From Fibrivirga algicola (lineage in GTDB: Bacteria; Bacteroidota; Bacteroidia; Cytophagales; Spirosomataceae): 64,000 nucleotides of DNA. Of the stretch, positions 54,117-61,871 are shown one piece after another (positions within the stretch are counted from its first letter, which is position 1; the number at the start of each line of letters is the position of its first letter). Under the pieces are notes generated by a model, which was not told the origin of the DNA, did no database searches, and worked only from the letters and a program-made list of their open reading frames with translations. Position numbers and translations under genes: made by a program. The stretch lies in NCBI RefSeq assembly GCF_011742925.1, contig NZ_WAEL01000005.1:1-64000 (forward strand). Reading direction: 5' to 3'.

Positions 54117-55193
54117 CTACGGTTTTCGCCGAATCTGTTGCCAGAGCGCTACTAAGGTACTGTCGTGGGCAGGAACAAAATGCGTTTTTGTGGCCAGTTC
54201 ATTGGTTGCTTCAATGCGAGCCTTTGTTTTGGGGTGCGATTGCAACATACCCGGTAGCCCATCGCCATCGTCGGGCAGGCGCGTCATGAGCCAGCTGGTG
54301 CCGCGTGGATTCAGGCCCGCGGTGGCCAGTCTGTGTACGGCGAACGCATCGGCATCGGCTTCGTGCTGCCGCGAATAAGACAGCGACAGCAGATTGCCTG
54401 CCCCTTGCGACACTGCCGTTGTTAAACCACTCACATCCCCATAGAGCACCGCAACGATGGCAAACCCCGCCGTTGCCTGAATTAGTTGTTGTAACGTGTG
54501 GCGATGGTCGACATGAGCCGCTTCGTGGGCTAGCAATGCCGCCAGTTCTTCGTGTCGTTGTAGTCGGTTAAGCAGGCCGTCATAGACAATGATATGGCCA
54601 CCCGGAACGGCAAAAGCATTGATCTGGTCAGATTTGACCACGGTAATGTGCAGCGGGAACCGGGTTTTTATGTGCAGCGCTTTCCAGTAAGCCTCTACCG
54701 ACCGTGACCGGGCTCTATCTGGTACAAAATTGCTTTGCGAAGCCATAGACAGGTATAATTTATTGCCCAATGTGACTTCCTGCCCAACGGGAACCATACG
54801 TACGGCATACCGGGAAAGACCCGGCACACCATACGTATAAATGGCCCAAAGCATGATGATGATAGTTACGCCCAGGGCCAGAAAACTCCTTACGCCCCGG
54901 CTTAGTACCTGTTCATACAGGCCTAACCGAACAATGTCTGCCTGTTGTGAAAACTGATGATACGACTCAGTAGGAACATCGAGGTACTGATGCGGAAAGG
55001 GCCCATATTGTAGTCGTGTTTTCCCCGCCGGATTCCACGATGCCAGCCTGATTTGATCGACAGGCCATTGCACAAACTGTTCTTCACCGGCTGCATCGAT
55101 GTAGAAAATTTGCAGCTGCTTATCCTGTAGTAGTGCACGTGCAGGATGATTGCGAGCTACTTTGCCATCGAGGTACGTAGCAATTGTTTCCAT
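54117..55193 (-). CDS. M48-family metallopeptidase with N-terminal beta-rich domain
   Basis: 358 aa. Residues 1-80 form a DUF7092-like beta domain, then one membrane segment (LALGVTIIIMLWAIYTYGV). The protease domain has AALLAHEAAHVDHRH (zinc HExxH near residue 226) and SRQHEADADAFAVHRL, ending in MLQSHPKTKARI. It is immediately downstream of the YjgN-like membrane protein, a pairing that recurs in many bacteria. Confidence 0.88.
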   Translation of the reverse strand: METIATYLDGKVARNHPARALLQDKQLQIFYIDAAGEEQFVQWPVDQIRLASWNPAGKTRLQYGPFPHQYLDVPTESYHQFSQQADIVRLGLYEQVLSRGVRSFLALGVTIIIMLWAIYTYGVPGLSRYAVRMVPVGQEVTLGNKLYLSMASQSNFVPDRARSRSVEAYWKALHIKTRFPLHITVVKSDQINAFAVPGGHIIVYDGLLNRLQRHEELAALLAHEAAHVDHRHTLQQLIQATAGFAIVAVLYGDVSGLTTAVSQGAGNLLSLSYSRQHEADADAFAVHRLATAGLNPRGTSWLMTRLPDDGDGLPGMLQSHPKTKARIEATNELATKTHFVPAHDSTLVALWQQIRRKP

Positions 55194-55231
55194 AACAGGC
55201 TAAAGGCGGCGGAAGTGTGTTGGGCAGGCGT

Positions 55232-56182
55232 TTAAAACGGACTTATATCCAGGATATCGGCCAGGTCATCGCCAGTGGCATTCCGGTAGTCGGCTTCGGT
55301 TTGTAGGATAGCGGCTGGTTCAAACCGTTCATCGATAAGAATATTGTCGAAAATGATCCGAAGCGACCGGGCGATAACCCAGGGCATGGCCAGCCCCAGT
55401 GTGAAAACCAGCAGCAATACATTCACGACAACCAGGTTAAAAAAGGTACCCACTGTCATCGACGACTGAATCCCGTATTCCATGTCGTCATGTTCGATGT
55501 GCAAATTATCAATCTGGTAGTCGAACCGGTCGCGGCCCCACCAGAAGCCGTAGATGCCAAGGGTGAGAACCGTCAGGATATACCCTTTCACGTTCAGCCA
55601 AAAATACGACTCGCCACTGCCGGTAAACGCTATTTTAGCCGATCCAAATCGGACATGTCCTGTAGTATAACGTAGGATATTCACGGTCATCCAGGCGCTG
55701 TAAAGGCCTAACGTGATAATCGTTAGCAGGCCATTGGTCAGAAACAGTTTGATCAGTTCACCCCGATCGCCCCGGTAACCAAAATGAATTCCCTGCCATG
55801 AGGTGCGCGATAGTCTGTATTTTAACGATCCGTGAATGGCAATGGGTGTAATAAGCAGAATAGCGGCCAGGTAGCCAACTATGCCAACTAGGCGCAGGGC
55901 AGGAACTGATGAATTGAAGCAATACCCGATTACCAGAAAAAAGGCGAGAATAAGGCCAATGGCTTTAATAAAGCCGATAAACATTTCGCGACCTGTACCG
56001 TGAAATTGAAACGGGTTATTGTCGAGGTTTGTATTGGCGTAGGTATACTGCAAACGGGCGGCTTTGGCCCAGGGGTAGTAGAAGCCGATGGTAACAACAG
56101 TCAGAAGTAAGTTGACTAAGTAGATACCGAAATAATCGGCACCAGTACCTACAAATTGCAGGCGGTTTCGAAGAACGTGCAT
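55232..56182 (-). CDS. YjgN/DUF898-family membrane protein
   Basis: 316 aa with about six membrane segments arranged as three similar units, each with a GFYYPWAKAARLQY-like or SAWMTVNILRYTT-like motif and a short FxGTGxxxFxx stretch (FVGTGADYF, FHGTGREMF, FTGSGESYF). The family is of unknown function and is often beside M48 peptidases, as here. Confidence 0.85.
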   Translation of the reverse strand: MHVLRNRLQFVGTGADYFGIYLVNLLLTVVTIGFYYPWAKAARLQYTYANTNLDNNPFQFHGTGREMFIGFIKAIGLILAFFLVIGYCFNSSVPALRLVGIVGYLAAILLITPIAIHGSLKYRLSRTSWQGIHFGYRGDRGELIKLFLTNGLLTIITLGLYSAWMTVNILRYTTGHVRFGSAKIAFTGSGESYFWLNVKGYILTVLTLGIYGFWWGRDRFDYQIDNLHIEHDDMEYGIQSSMTVGTFFNLVVVNVLLLVFTLGLAMPWVIARSLRIIFDNILIDERFEPAAILQTEADYRNATGDDLADILDISPF

Positions 56183-56210
56183 GGACAGGTGGTGAATAGG
56201 TTACAAACGG

Positions 56211-56232
56211 CTGGTAAAATACACGTTACCAG
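56211..56232. promoter_or_regulatory. inverted repeat upstream of eutB
   Basis: CTGGTAA (56211-56217) and TTACCAG (56226-56232) with an 8-nt gap, in the divergent region between yjgN-like and eutB. Possible regulator site. No exact TAnnTTTG box was found. Confidence 0.35.
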
Positions 56233-56289
56233 TTTGCTGACTTTCTGAGAATACATATTTATTTTTAAACGCGCCCGGAGAGACTACTT

Positions 56290-57666
56290 ATGAGCTATCG
56301 CCATACCATAGGGCAACGTACCTACACCTTTACTGATCTGAAAACGTTGCTAGCGCGGGCGTCTCCCCGGCGATCGGGCGATGAGTTGGCAGGGTTGGTG
56401 GCGGCCTCGGCTGAGGAGCGGGTAGCGGCGCAAATGACCCTGGCCGACCTGCCGTTGGGTACGTTCCTGAACGAAGCCGTCATTCCCTACGAGCAGGATG
56501 AAGTAACCCGCCTGATCATCGATACCCACGACACCGACGCTTTTGCGCAGATCAATCACCTCACCGTGGGCGAACTGCGTGACTACCTGCTGGCGGCTCA
56601 ACCCGCTCAACTGACGAGCCTGCACCGTGGCCTGACGCCCGAAATGGTGGCCGCCGTGTCTAAACTGATGCGTAACCAGGATCTGATCAGCGTAGCGCGG
56701 AACTGCCATATCGTTACCAAATTCAGGAACACGCTCGGTGGTCCCGGCCATTTTCACACGCGGCTGCAACCCAATCACCCCACCGACGATTTGCGCGGTA
56801 TCACGGCCAGCCTGATCGATGGGCTCTGCTACGGCTCGGGCGACGCAGTGATCGGCGTGAACCCGGCTACCGACAACGTACCTGCCACAGTGAACCTGCT
56901 CCGGATGCTCGATCAGGTACGGGAGCGGCTGGATATTCCCACCCAAACCTGCGTATTGAGTCACCTGACTACCACCATCCGCGCTATTGAGCAGGGCGCA
57001 CCGGTCGATCTGGCATTTCAAAGCATTGGCGGTACCGAAGCCGTGAACCGGTCATTCGGCGTTGATCTGGCCCTGCTCCGCGAAGGGTACGAAGCTACGC
57101 TGGCGTTGGGGCGCGGCACGGTTGGCCACAACGTGATGTATTTCGAAACAGGGCAGGGGAGTGCCCTATCAGCCAACGCGCATCACGGTGTCGACCAGCA
57201 AACGTGCGAGGTGCGAGCTTATGCCGTAGCGCGGGCATTTGATCCATTGCTGGTTAACTCGGTAGTGGGCTTTATCGGCCCCGAATACCTCTACGATGGC
57301 AAGCAGATCATTCGGGCGGGGTTGGAAGATCATTTCTGCGGAAAGCTGCTTGGCTTGCCCATGGGGGTCGATGTGTGTTACACCAACCACGCCGAAGCGG
57401 ATCAGGACGATATGGATACGCTCTTGACATTGCTCGGTGCGGCGGGTGTCACCTTCGTGATGGGCCTGCCCGGTGCCGACGATGTGATGCTACACTACCA
57501 AAGCACCAGCTTCCACGATGCGCAGTATGTACGGCAGGTACTTCAGCTTCGACCTGCACCGGAGTTTGAAGCCTGGCTCATGAAAGCCGGGATTATGAAC
57601 GAGCGATTACAACTACAACCGGTTCAGCTGGGTCATCAGGTCATTAAACTATTGCCAACTTCCTGA
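56290..57666 (+). CDS. eutB: ethanolamine ammonia-lyase large subunit
   Basis: Catalytic subunit that converts ethanolamine to acetaldehyde and ammonia with adenosylcobalamin. It is 458 aa. FNEAVIPYEQDEVTRLI, LGGPGHFHTRLQPNHPTDD, NPATDNVPATVNLL, and GMDVCYTNHA-type residues for substrate binding are seen. The partner small subunit lies downstream. No microcompartment shell genes are in the window, so this is a stand-alone EutBC pathway. Confidence 0.95.
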   Translation: MSYRHTIGQRTYTFTDLKTLLARASPRRSGDELAGLVAASAEERVAAQMTLADLPLGTFLNEAVIPYEQDEVTRLIIDTHDTDAFAQINHLTVGELRDYLLAAQPAQLTSLHRGLTPEMVAAVSKLMRNQDLISVARNCHIVTKFRNTLGGPGHFHTRLQPNHPTDDLRGITASLIDGLCYGSGDAVIGVNPATDNVPATVNLLRMLDQVRERLDIPTQTCVLSHLTTTIRAIEQGAPVDLAFQSIGGTEAVNRSFGVDLALLREGYEATLALGRGTVGHNVMYFETGQGSALSANAHHGVDQQTCEVRAYAVARAFDPLLVNSVVGFIGPEYLYDGKQIIRAGLEDHFCGKLLGLPMGVDVCYTNHAEADQDDMDTLLTLLGAAGVTFVMGLPGADDVMLHYQSTSFHDAQYVRQVLQLRPAPEFEAWLMKAGIMNERLQLQPVQLGHQVIKLLPTS

Positions 57667-57677
57667 CATACCCGCTT

Positions 57678-58010
57678 ATGCAACGCGCTTTAACCCTGTC
57701 TGCCATGTTGCTACTCCTGCTAACCGCTCTGTCTTGTGGTCAGGAGGAAGTCAACCCGGACCTGCTCTACCTGAAGATTGCCAGCACGACCAAAGATTGC
57801 CAGGGTTTTATTCCTCAGAAGTGCCTGCAGGTCAAAGAGAAGGACTCTGACAACTTCCAATACTTTTACAATCAGATTCAGGGCTTCACTCATGAAGAGG
57901 GCTACGAGTATGAGGTACTGGTGATTCGCAAAGACATTAAGAACCCGCCAGCGGATGGGTTTGGTAGCGAGTATTTTCTGGTCAAAGAAATCAGCAGGAC
58001 GAAGAAGTAA
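57678..58010 (+). CDS. DUF4377 lipoprotein between eutB and eutC
   Basis: 110 aa. A lipoprotein signal (MQRALTLSAMLLLLLTALSC) is followed by KIASTTKDCQGFIPQKCLQVKEK, YFYNQIQGFTHEEGYEYEVLVIR and KNPPADGFGSEYFLVKEISRTKK, the DUF4377 pattern. It is inserted between the two ethanolamine lyase subunit genes, 11 nt after eutB and 14 nt before eutC, so it is probably co-transcribed with them. Its role is unknown. Confidence 0.85.
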   Translation: MQRALTLSAMLLLLLTALSCGQEEVNPDLLYLKIASTTKDCQGFIPQKCLQVKEKDSDNFQYFYNQIQGFTHEEGYEYEVLVIRKDIKNPPADGFGSEYFLVKEISRTKK

Positions 58011-58024
58011 ACGCGCTGAATAAA

Positions 58025-58765
58025 ATGGACAACGACCCCTGGGACTTTCTGCAAACCTATACCGCCGCCCGTATTGCGCGGGGGCGCACGGGTCATAGCC
58101 TGCCAACGCGCGCATTGCTCGATTTCCAGCTCGACCATGCCCGCGCCCGCGATGCGGTGTATTCGACCCTGGAAACGGGACGGCTGCTGGCAGACATCGA
58201 TCGTATTCATCCCCGGCCGGTGTTACTCCAGAGCCAGGCAGGTGACCGTAAAACGTACCTGCAACGCCCCGATCAGGGTCGCCGCCTGGAGTCTGATTCG
58301 TGGCTACGACTGAAGACACTGAGTACCCGGCCAGCCGATCTATCGATTGTCGTTGCTGATGGCCTGTCGGCTACAGCAGTCAATACGCATGTTGTACCAT
58401 TACTGACCCAATTAGTGCCCGAACTGATGGCACAAGGCTGGTCGCTGACGCCTATCTGCCTGGTGCAGCAAGGTCGCGTTGCTATTGCCGACGAAGTGGC
58501 CCATACGTTAAAAGCCAGTGTGACACTGATGCTCATTGGCGAGCGCCCCGGCCTAACATCGCCCGATAGCCTGGGGGCCTATCTAACCTACGCGCCCCGC
58601 CCAGGCCTGACAGACGAATCTCGCAACTGCGTGTCAAACATTCGTCCCGAAGGCATGCCCTACGAGTTCGCAACGCAAAAGCTGCTCTACCTGCTTACCG
58701 AAATGAAAAGCCGAAAGCTCTCCGGTGTTCAGTTGAAAGACGAGATGGGGTTGTTGGAAGGGTAG
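58025..58765 (+). CDS. eutC: ethanolamine ammonia-lyase small subunit
   Basis: 246 aa: FTAARIARGRTG-type start (here YTAARIARGRTGHSLPT), HARARDAVYSTL, IVVADGLSATAVNTH, VALIGERPG-type (MLIGERPGLTSPDSLGAYLTYAPRPG) and a C-terminal NCVSNIRPEGMPYE. With EutB it binds the cobalamin cofactor and forms the active oligomer. Confidence 0.94.
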   Translation: MDNDPWDFLQTYTAARIARGRTGHSLPTRALLDFQLDHARARDAVYSTLETGRLLADIDRIHPRPVLLQSQAGDRKTYLQRPDQGRRLESDSWLRLKTLSTRPADLSIVVADGLSATAVNTHVVPLLTQLVPELMAQGWSLTPICLVQQGRVAIADEVAHTLKASVTLMLIGERPGLTSPDSLGAYLTYAPRPGLTDESRNCVSNIRPEGMPYEFATQKLLYLLTEMKSRKLSGVQLKDEMGLLEG

Positions 58766-58819
58766 CCTACCCTCACCCGCCGCGACAGTCCGCCGTTGCG
58801 GATGAGGAAAGAGAGCGAC

Positions 58820-59101
58820 TCAGCAGTTTCCTGCTGCCCGGGCTACCGTAGAGCCCCCAGAGAGAGGAAGCCCCATAAAATTTGGAAAATAGTATACGCG
58901 GAAGGTGCCGTTGTCATTGATAGTCCAGCGTTCGCGGGTGGCAATGCGAAATAGCCATGATGACACTTCAGACTGCCCGGCCCGGAAACCCCGGTCGCGG
59001 AGATATGACTTTACGTTAAGTGTTGTTGTGCTTCCTTCGGCCAGCATCAGCAGGGTAGCGGCCATGCGCACAGACTGCCGGTTAAGTGGTTTTAGCTTCA
59101 T
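58820..59101 (-). CDS. small protein downstream of the PARP gene
   Basis: 93 aa. A mostly helical, basic N-terminal half (LMLAEGSTTTLNVKSYLRD) is followed by SEVSSWLFRIATRERW and a beta-like end (NGTFRVYYFP), suggesting a small winged-helix-like fold. I recognise no named family. It lies 23 nt after the PARP gene in the same direction and is probably co-transcribed. Confidence 0.6.
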   Translation of the reverse strand: MKLKPLNRQSVRMAATLLMLAEGSTTTLNVKSYLRDRGFRAGQSEVSSWLFRIATRERWTINDNGTFRVYYFPNFMGLPLSGGSTVARAAGNC

Positions 59102-59123
59102 GATTCTCAGAGGTTATGGGTTG

Positions 59124-60488
59124 TTACAGTTTCACCCGAATCAGGTACCGAATCGTATTTTGATTCTGGTTGTAGACGATGAACTCGTTCCTAAGCAAGC
59201 TCTTACCACGCTGAGCATACACCGAGTCGAAACTGGCCCCGTGTTTTGCCAACGTGTCGCTCGTCAGGCTATAGTGCCAGGCTTCGTGTTCATGTATGAC
59301 AAACTGCTTGCCAACGTGTACTTCGTAAATGGCCAGGTACGCCTCGCGCTGCCGTCCGCCCGCCCAGAATGAACCGCTGAGCGATGTGTAGTTGAGCGAC
59401 TTACTAAACTGATCGGCGAAGTAAATGCCGTAGCCAAACATTTTTCCGGTAATCACCGCATTGGTAGGGCGCAATACCAGGCCACTCTTTAAGATCGACA
59501 ACCAGTTTTCTGACCGGCTTCCGTGCCAGAGCAGTTGGGTCTTTTTCGCTTTGGCAGTTGCCATGTGTTTGGCAAAAGCCGCCTCAGTAAGAGCTTGTTG
59601 CACAGAAAAAGCCGCATCGAACTTGTGGGCGTCGTTGCCCATCATCCGCTTAATCAAGGTCAGTACTCGCTCGTCAGTGACCGGCTCCATGGTCAGGCCC
59701 AACGAGTCGAGCAGCGAAGGCGCGGCCTGCTCAGGGCTGGTGGCATCGGGCTTGGGCTGGTTCAGGTCTACCTGGCTTCGCATTACGTCGAGTGTGTCCT
59801 GTTCGGCCGACAGATAGTCGCGTAACGCCTGTATGTCAATACCTGTTTGTGGACTTTGCTGCACAAGGTGTTGACTTACCTTCCCCATTTTCCTCGGGAT
59901 AGTCTTGAACAGGCTGAGCAGCTTATCGTTGTATCGGCTTACGTCTAGGTTTAGATCGATCAGCGCTGCCAATTCATCCAGCAGTTGTTGGGCCGCCTCC
60001 ACCTGCTGTTTCGTCACTTGTTGGGCCGATACCACGTAGTTCTGGAAAATCGATTGGTTGGCGTAGTCCATCAGCTTCGCTACCAGCGAACGAACCTGAG
60101 CGTCGGTAATCGTATCTGTACTGGTCGTAGCAGATTGGTCGGCGTAGAGATACGTTTGGTCAACATATCCCTTCGATACTTTCTCACGGAATTTCTTGTC
60201 CCACTGATCTATTGGGTACGTGGCTGTACTGACCGAACCACCCACCCGGCCATAACTGACCGTGAACGTACCTGAGGCGGTTTCGTGCATTTCATAATAC
60301 TTGTTGTTATTGGCGGCCGTTACCATGATCAGCTTTACCGTTCGCAACGCCGGTGCCGTTGAGTCGGTCGTTGTTAATGGGGCGGGGGCTGGCGTCGACG
60401 TAGTGGTCAACACAGGAGCCATAACCGTTTTAAGCGCCGTCGCTGGATTCGCCGCGCCGGTGATATGTTGGATGAGTTGAGATAGCAT
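59124..60488 (-). CDS. bacterial poly(ADP-ribose) polymerase (WGR-PRD-catalytic)
   Basis: 454 aa. Residues about 50-112 form a WGR-like domain (the WGR motif is YGRVG at 79-83). Residues about 125-270 are helical, matching the PARP regulatory domain. The catalytic ART domain at about 275-454 has LLWHGSRSENW (His322), KMFGYGIYFAD (Tyr356) and LLRNEFIVYN (Glu435), the complete H-Y-E triad needed for poly(ADP-ribosyl)ation in PARP1. It would transfer ADP-ribose from NAD+. Bacterial PARPs are rare; no ADP-ribose glycohydrolase is visible here. The WGR suggests DNA binding. Confidence 0.9.
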   Translation of the reverse strand: MLSQLIQHITGAANPATALKTVMAPVLTTTSTPAPAPLTTTDSTAPALRTVKLIMVTAANNNKYYEMHETASGTFTVSYGRVGGSVSTATYPIDQWDKKFREKVSKGYVDQTYLYADQSATTSTDTITDAQVRSLVAKLMDYANQSIFQNYVVSAQQVTKQQVEAAQQLLDELAALIDLNLDVSRYNDKLLSLFKTIPRKMGKVSQHLVQQSPQTGIDIQALRDYLSAEQDTLDVMRSQVDLNQPKPDATSPEQAAPSLLDSLGLTMEPVTDERVLTLIKRMMGNDAHKFDAAFSVQQALTEAAFAKHMATAKAKKTQLLWHGSRSENWLSILKSGLVLRPTNAVITGKMFGYGIYFADQFSKSLNYTSLSGSFWAGGRQREAYLAIYEVHVGKQFVIHEHEAWHYSLTSDTLAKHGASFDSVYAQRGKSLLRNEFIVYNQNQNTIRYLIRVKL

Positions 60489-60499
60489 AAAGAAGGAGT

Positions 60500-60668
60500 T
60501 TTACCCCACCCGGACGCGGGGCCGCCCCGGCCCCCTTAACCAAGGGGAGGGGAGCAATGCTTCGATAGCTATTGTATCGCTTGATGCGTAGCTTTTCGAG
60601 TGAGCGGAGCATCCCCTCCCCCTGGTTAAGGGGAGGGGCTAGGGCGGTCCCGCGTCCGGGTGGGGTCT
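60500..60668. repeat. GC-rich inverted-repeat element, copy 1
   Basis: Arms at about 60500-60560 and 60610-60668 are imperfect inverted copies (about 85% by eye), each containing ACCCGGACGCGGG and a CTTAACC core. The element fills almost the whole gap between the small protein gene and the PARP gene. It may be a REP/MITE-like element and can act as a strong RNA hairpin. Confidence 0.75.
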
Positions 60669-60671
60669 TTT

Positions 60672-61154
60672 CTAGATCATTGCCCGCCAGAACAGGGTCA
60701 GGCGTTCACGCTGGGTATAGCTGCCAGCCTGCGCTCTGGCGCCTTCAGTGATGCTACCGTACTGGCTCAGGTTATACATACGGGCCTGAACGGGTAGCGA
60801 TGCGTACTTCACCAGCGCCTGAAACCAGGTAGCGCGGTCTTGATACGGGGCCAGCAACGTACGGCCACGACTCAACAGACGGTGCTGTTTGGGGGTCCAC
60901 ACGGGCCGACGCAGGTAGATCAGACCGTTACCCGACAACAGATCAGGCAGGGCTTCGGGTGGCGCATCGGGCAGCAGTTCGGTAAGCAGAAAAAGACCTA
61001 ATTCTATATTCAGGAGGCGATTGGCTGATTGGCCCGCCAGGTTGTACTGATGCTTCAGGCGCGTAGCCAGGGGTTCCTGCCAGCCGAAACGCGCACTTGG
61101 AGTAGGCTGCGAAGGCAGTGGGCTGGAAGCTAGGGTGAAAGCAGTCATGTTCAT
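60672..61154 (-). CDS. small protein A, paralogue of the next gene
   Basis: 160 aa from Met 61154. It has no signal peptide. It shares a clear pattern with the neighbouring protein: SANRLLNIELGLFLLTELLP, LPDLL, WTPKQHRLLSRGRTLLAPYQ, TWFQALVKY. It is helical, with an ELGL core and a conserved basic RGR. I recognise no family. It lies upstream of the PARP gene, separated by the inverted-repeat element. Confidence 0.7.
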   Translation of the reverse strand: MNMTAFTLASSPLPSQPTPSARFGWQEPLATRLKHQYNLAGQSANRLLNIELGLFLLTELLPDAPPEALPDLLSGNGLIYLRRPVWTPKQHRLLSRGRTLLAPYQDRATWFQALVKYASLPVQARMYNLSQYGSITEGARAQAGSYTQRERLTLFWRAMI

Positions 61155-61197
61155 TTTCTTTGTTGTTGTTCGAGCAAGAGTAGTACGGCATCCCGCC

Positions 61198-61632
61198 CTA
61201 CGCCAGAAGCTGGCGAAGAGTAAAGACGCGGTTGCGAAAAAAACCAACCGACTTCTGGTTGAAGTGGCTGCGGTCGTTACTAATGTCGAATGCCTGCATC
61301 TGGTCAGTCAGGCGGCTGTATCGGTCAAGGAGGTCGCTCCAGAGCGTGCTGTGTTGAAAGGGGCGTAGCAACGCGCGGCCACGGTTCAGGCAGCGGCGTT
61401 GTTTGGCGGTCCAATCGGTCTTGCAGGCTGCCACGTCGTCATTGAGCAGAGCAGGCAGGTGATCGGGCGATGCCGTCGGCATCAATTGGCTCAGGAGCAC
61501 AAGGCCCAGTTCAACATCAAACAGTTGGCGGGCCGATAGGCTAGCCCGCTGTTGACGGGTTGCGGCAACTGGCAGGCTGGCCAGTGCGGCGGGGTAAGGT
61601 GCGTTTGGTCGCGGACGTTGCGTAAGGTTCAT
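61198..61632 (-). CDS. small protein B, paralogue of protein A
   Basis: 144 aa. Shared with protein A: SARQLFDVELGLVLLSQLMP, LPALLN, WTAKQRRCLNRGRALLRPFQ, LWSDLLDRY. A tandem duplication of the same family is the simplest explanation. The C-terminus differs (RVFTLRQLLA). It is the first gene of the minus-strand cluster with the PARP. Confidence 0.7.
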   Translation of the reverse strand: MNLTQRPRPNAPYPAALASLPVAATRQQRASLSARQLFDVELGLVLLSQLMPTASPDHLPALLNDDVAACKTDWTAKQRRCLNRGRALLRPFQHSTLWSDLLDRYSRLTDQMQAFDISNDRSHFNQKSVGFFRNRVFTLRQLLA

Positions 61633-61644
61633 GATTATCGTTTC

Positions 61645-61693
61645 TGTATGTCCGATACAAATATTTACCTAGCAAGACGTAATCTTTTTACGT
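61645..61693. promoter_or_regulatory. two palindromic elements in the divergent promoter region
   Basis: TGTAT-gtccg-ATACA at 61645-61659, and ACGTAA-tcttt-TTACGT at 61677-61693, 12-45 nt upstream of protein B. They are candidate regulator sites between the small-protein/PARP cluster and the WYL gene. I see no exact -7 box. Confidence 0.45.
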
Positions 61694-61730
61694 TGATCTT
61701 TTTTTTTAGAATTATTTTTGACGGTGATTC

Positions 61731-61853
61731 ACCTCACCCCCGGCCCCTCTCCTTGTGAAGGAGAGGGGGGTGCTCGGCCCAGTATTTAGCGTAGCTAGTC
61801 AACGGCGCATTGCTCCCCTCTCCCAATGTGGGAGAGGGGCTGGGGGTGAGGGT
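61731..61853. repeat. GC-rich inverted-repeat element, copy 2
   Basis: Arms at about 61731-61770 and 61810-61853 pair (CCTCACCCCCGGCCCCTCTCC with its near complement). Both arms share the GAGGGGAGCAATGC stretch of copy 1 near 60555. It fills the space in front of the WYL gene; a longer open frame through it (from 61755) is not translated in my view. Confidence 0.7.
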
Positions 61854-61871
61854 AAACCCCCAAAATCCCTT

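Noticed and set aside
61755-61871. N-terminal extension of the WYL regulator through the inverted-repeat element
   Set aside because: The 39 extra residues are encoded by repeat DNA; the usual family start is Met 61872.
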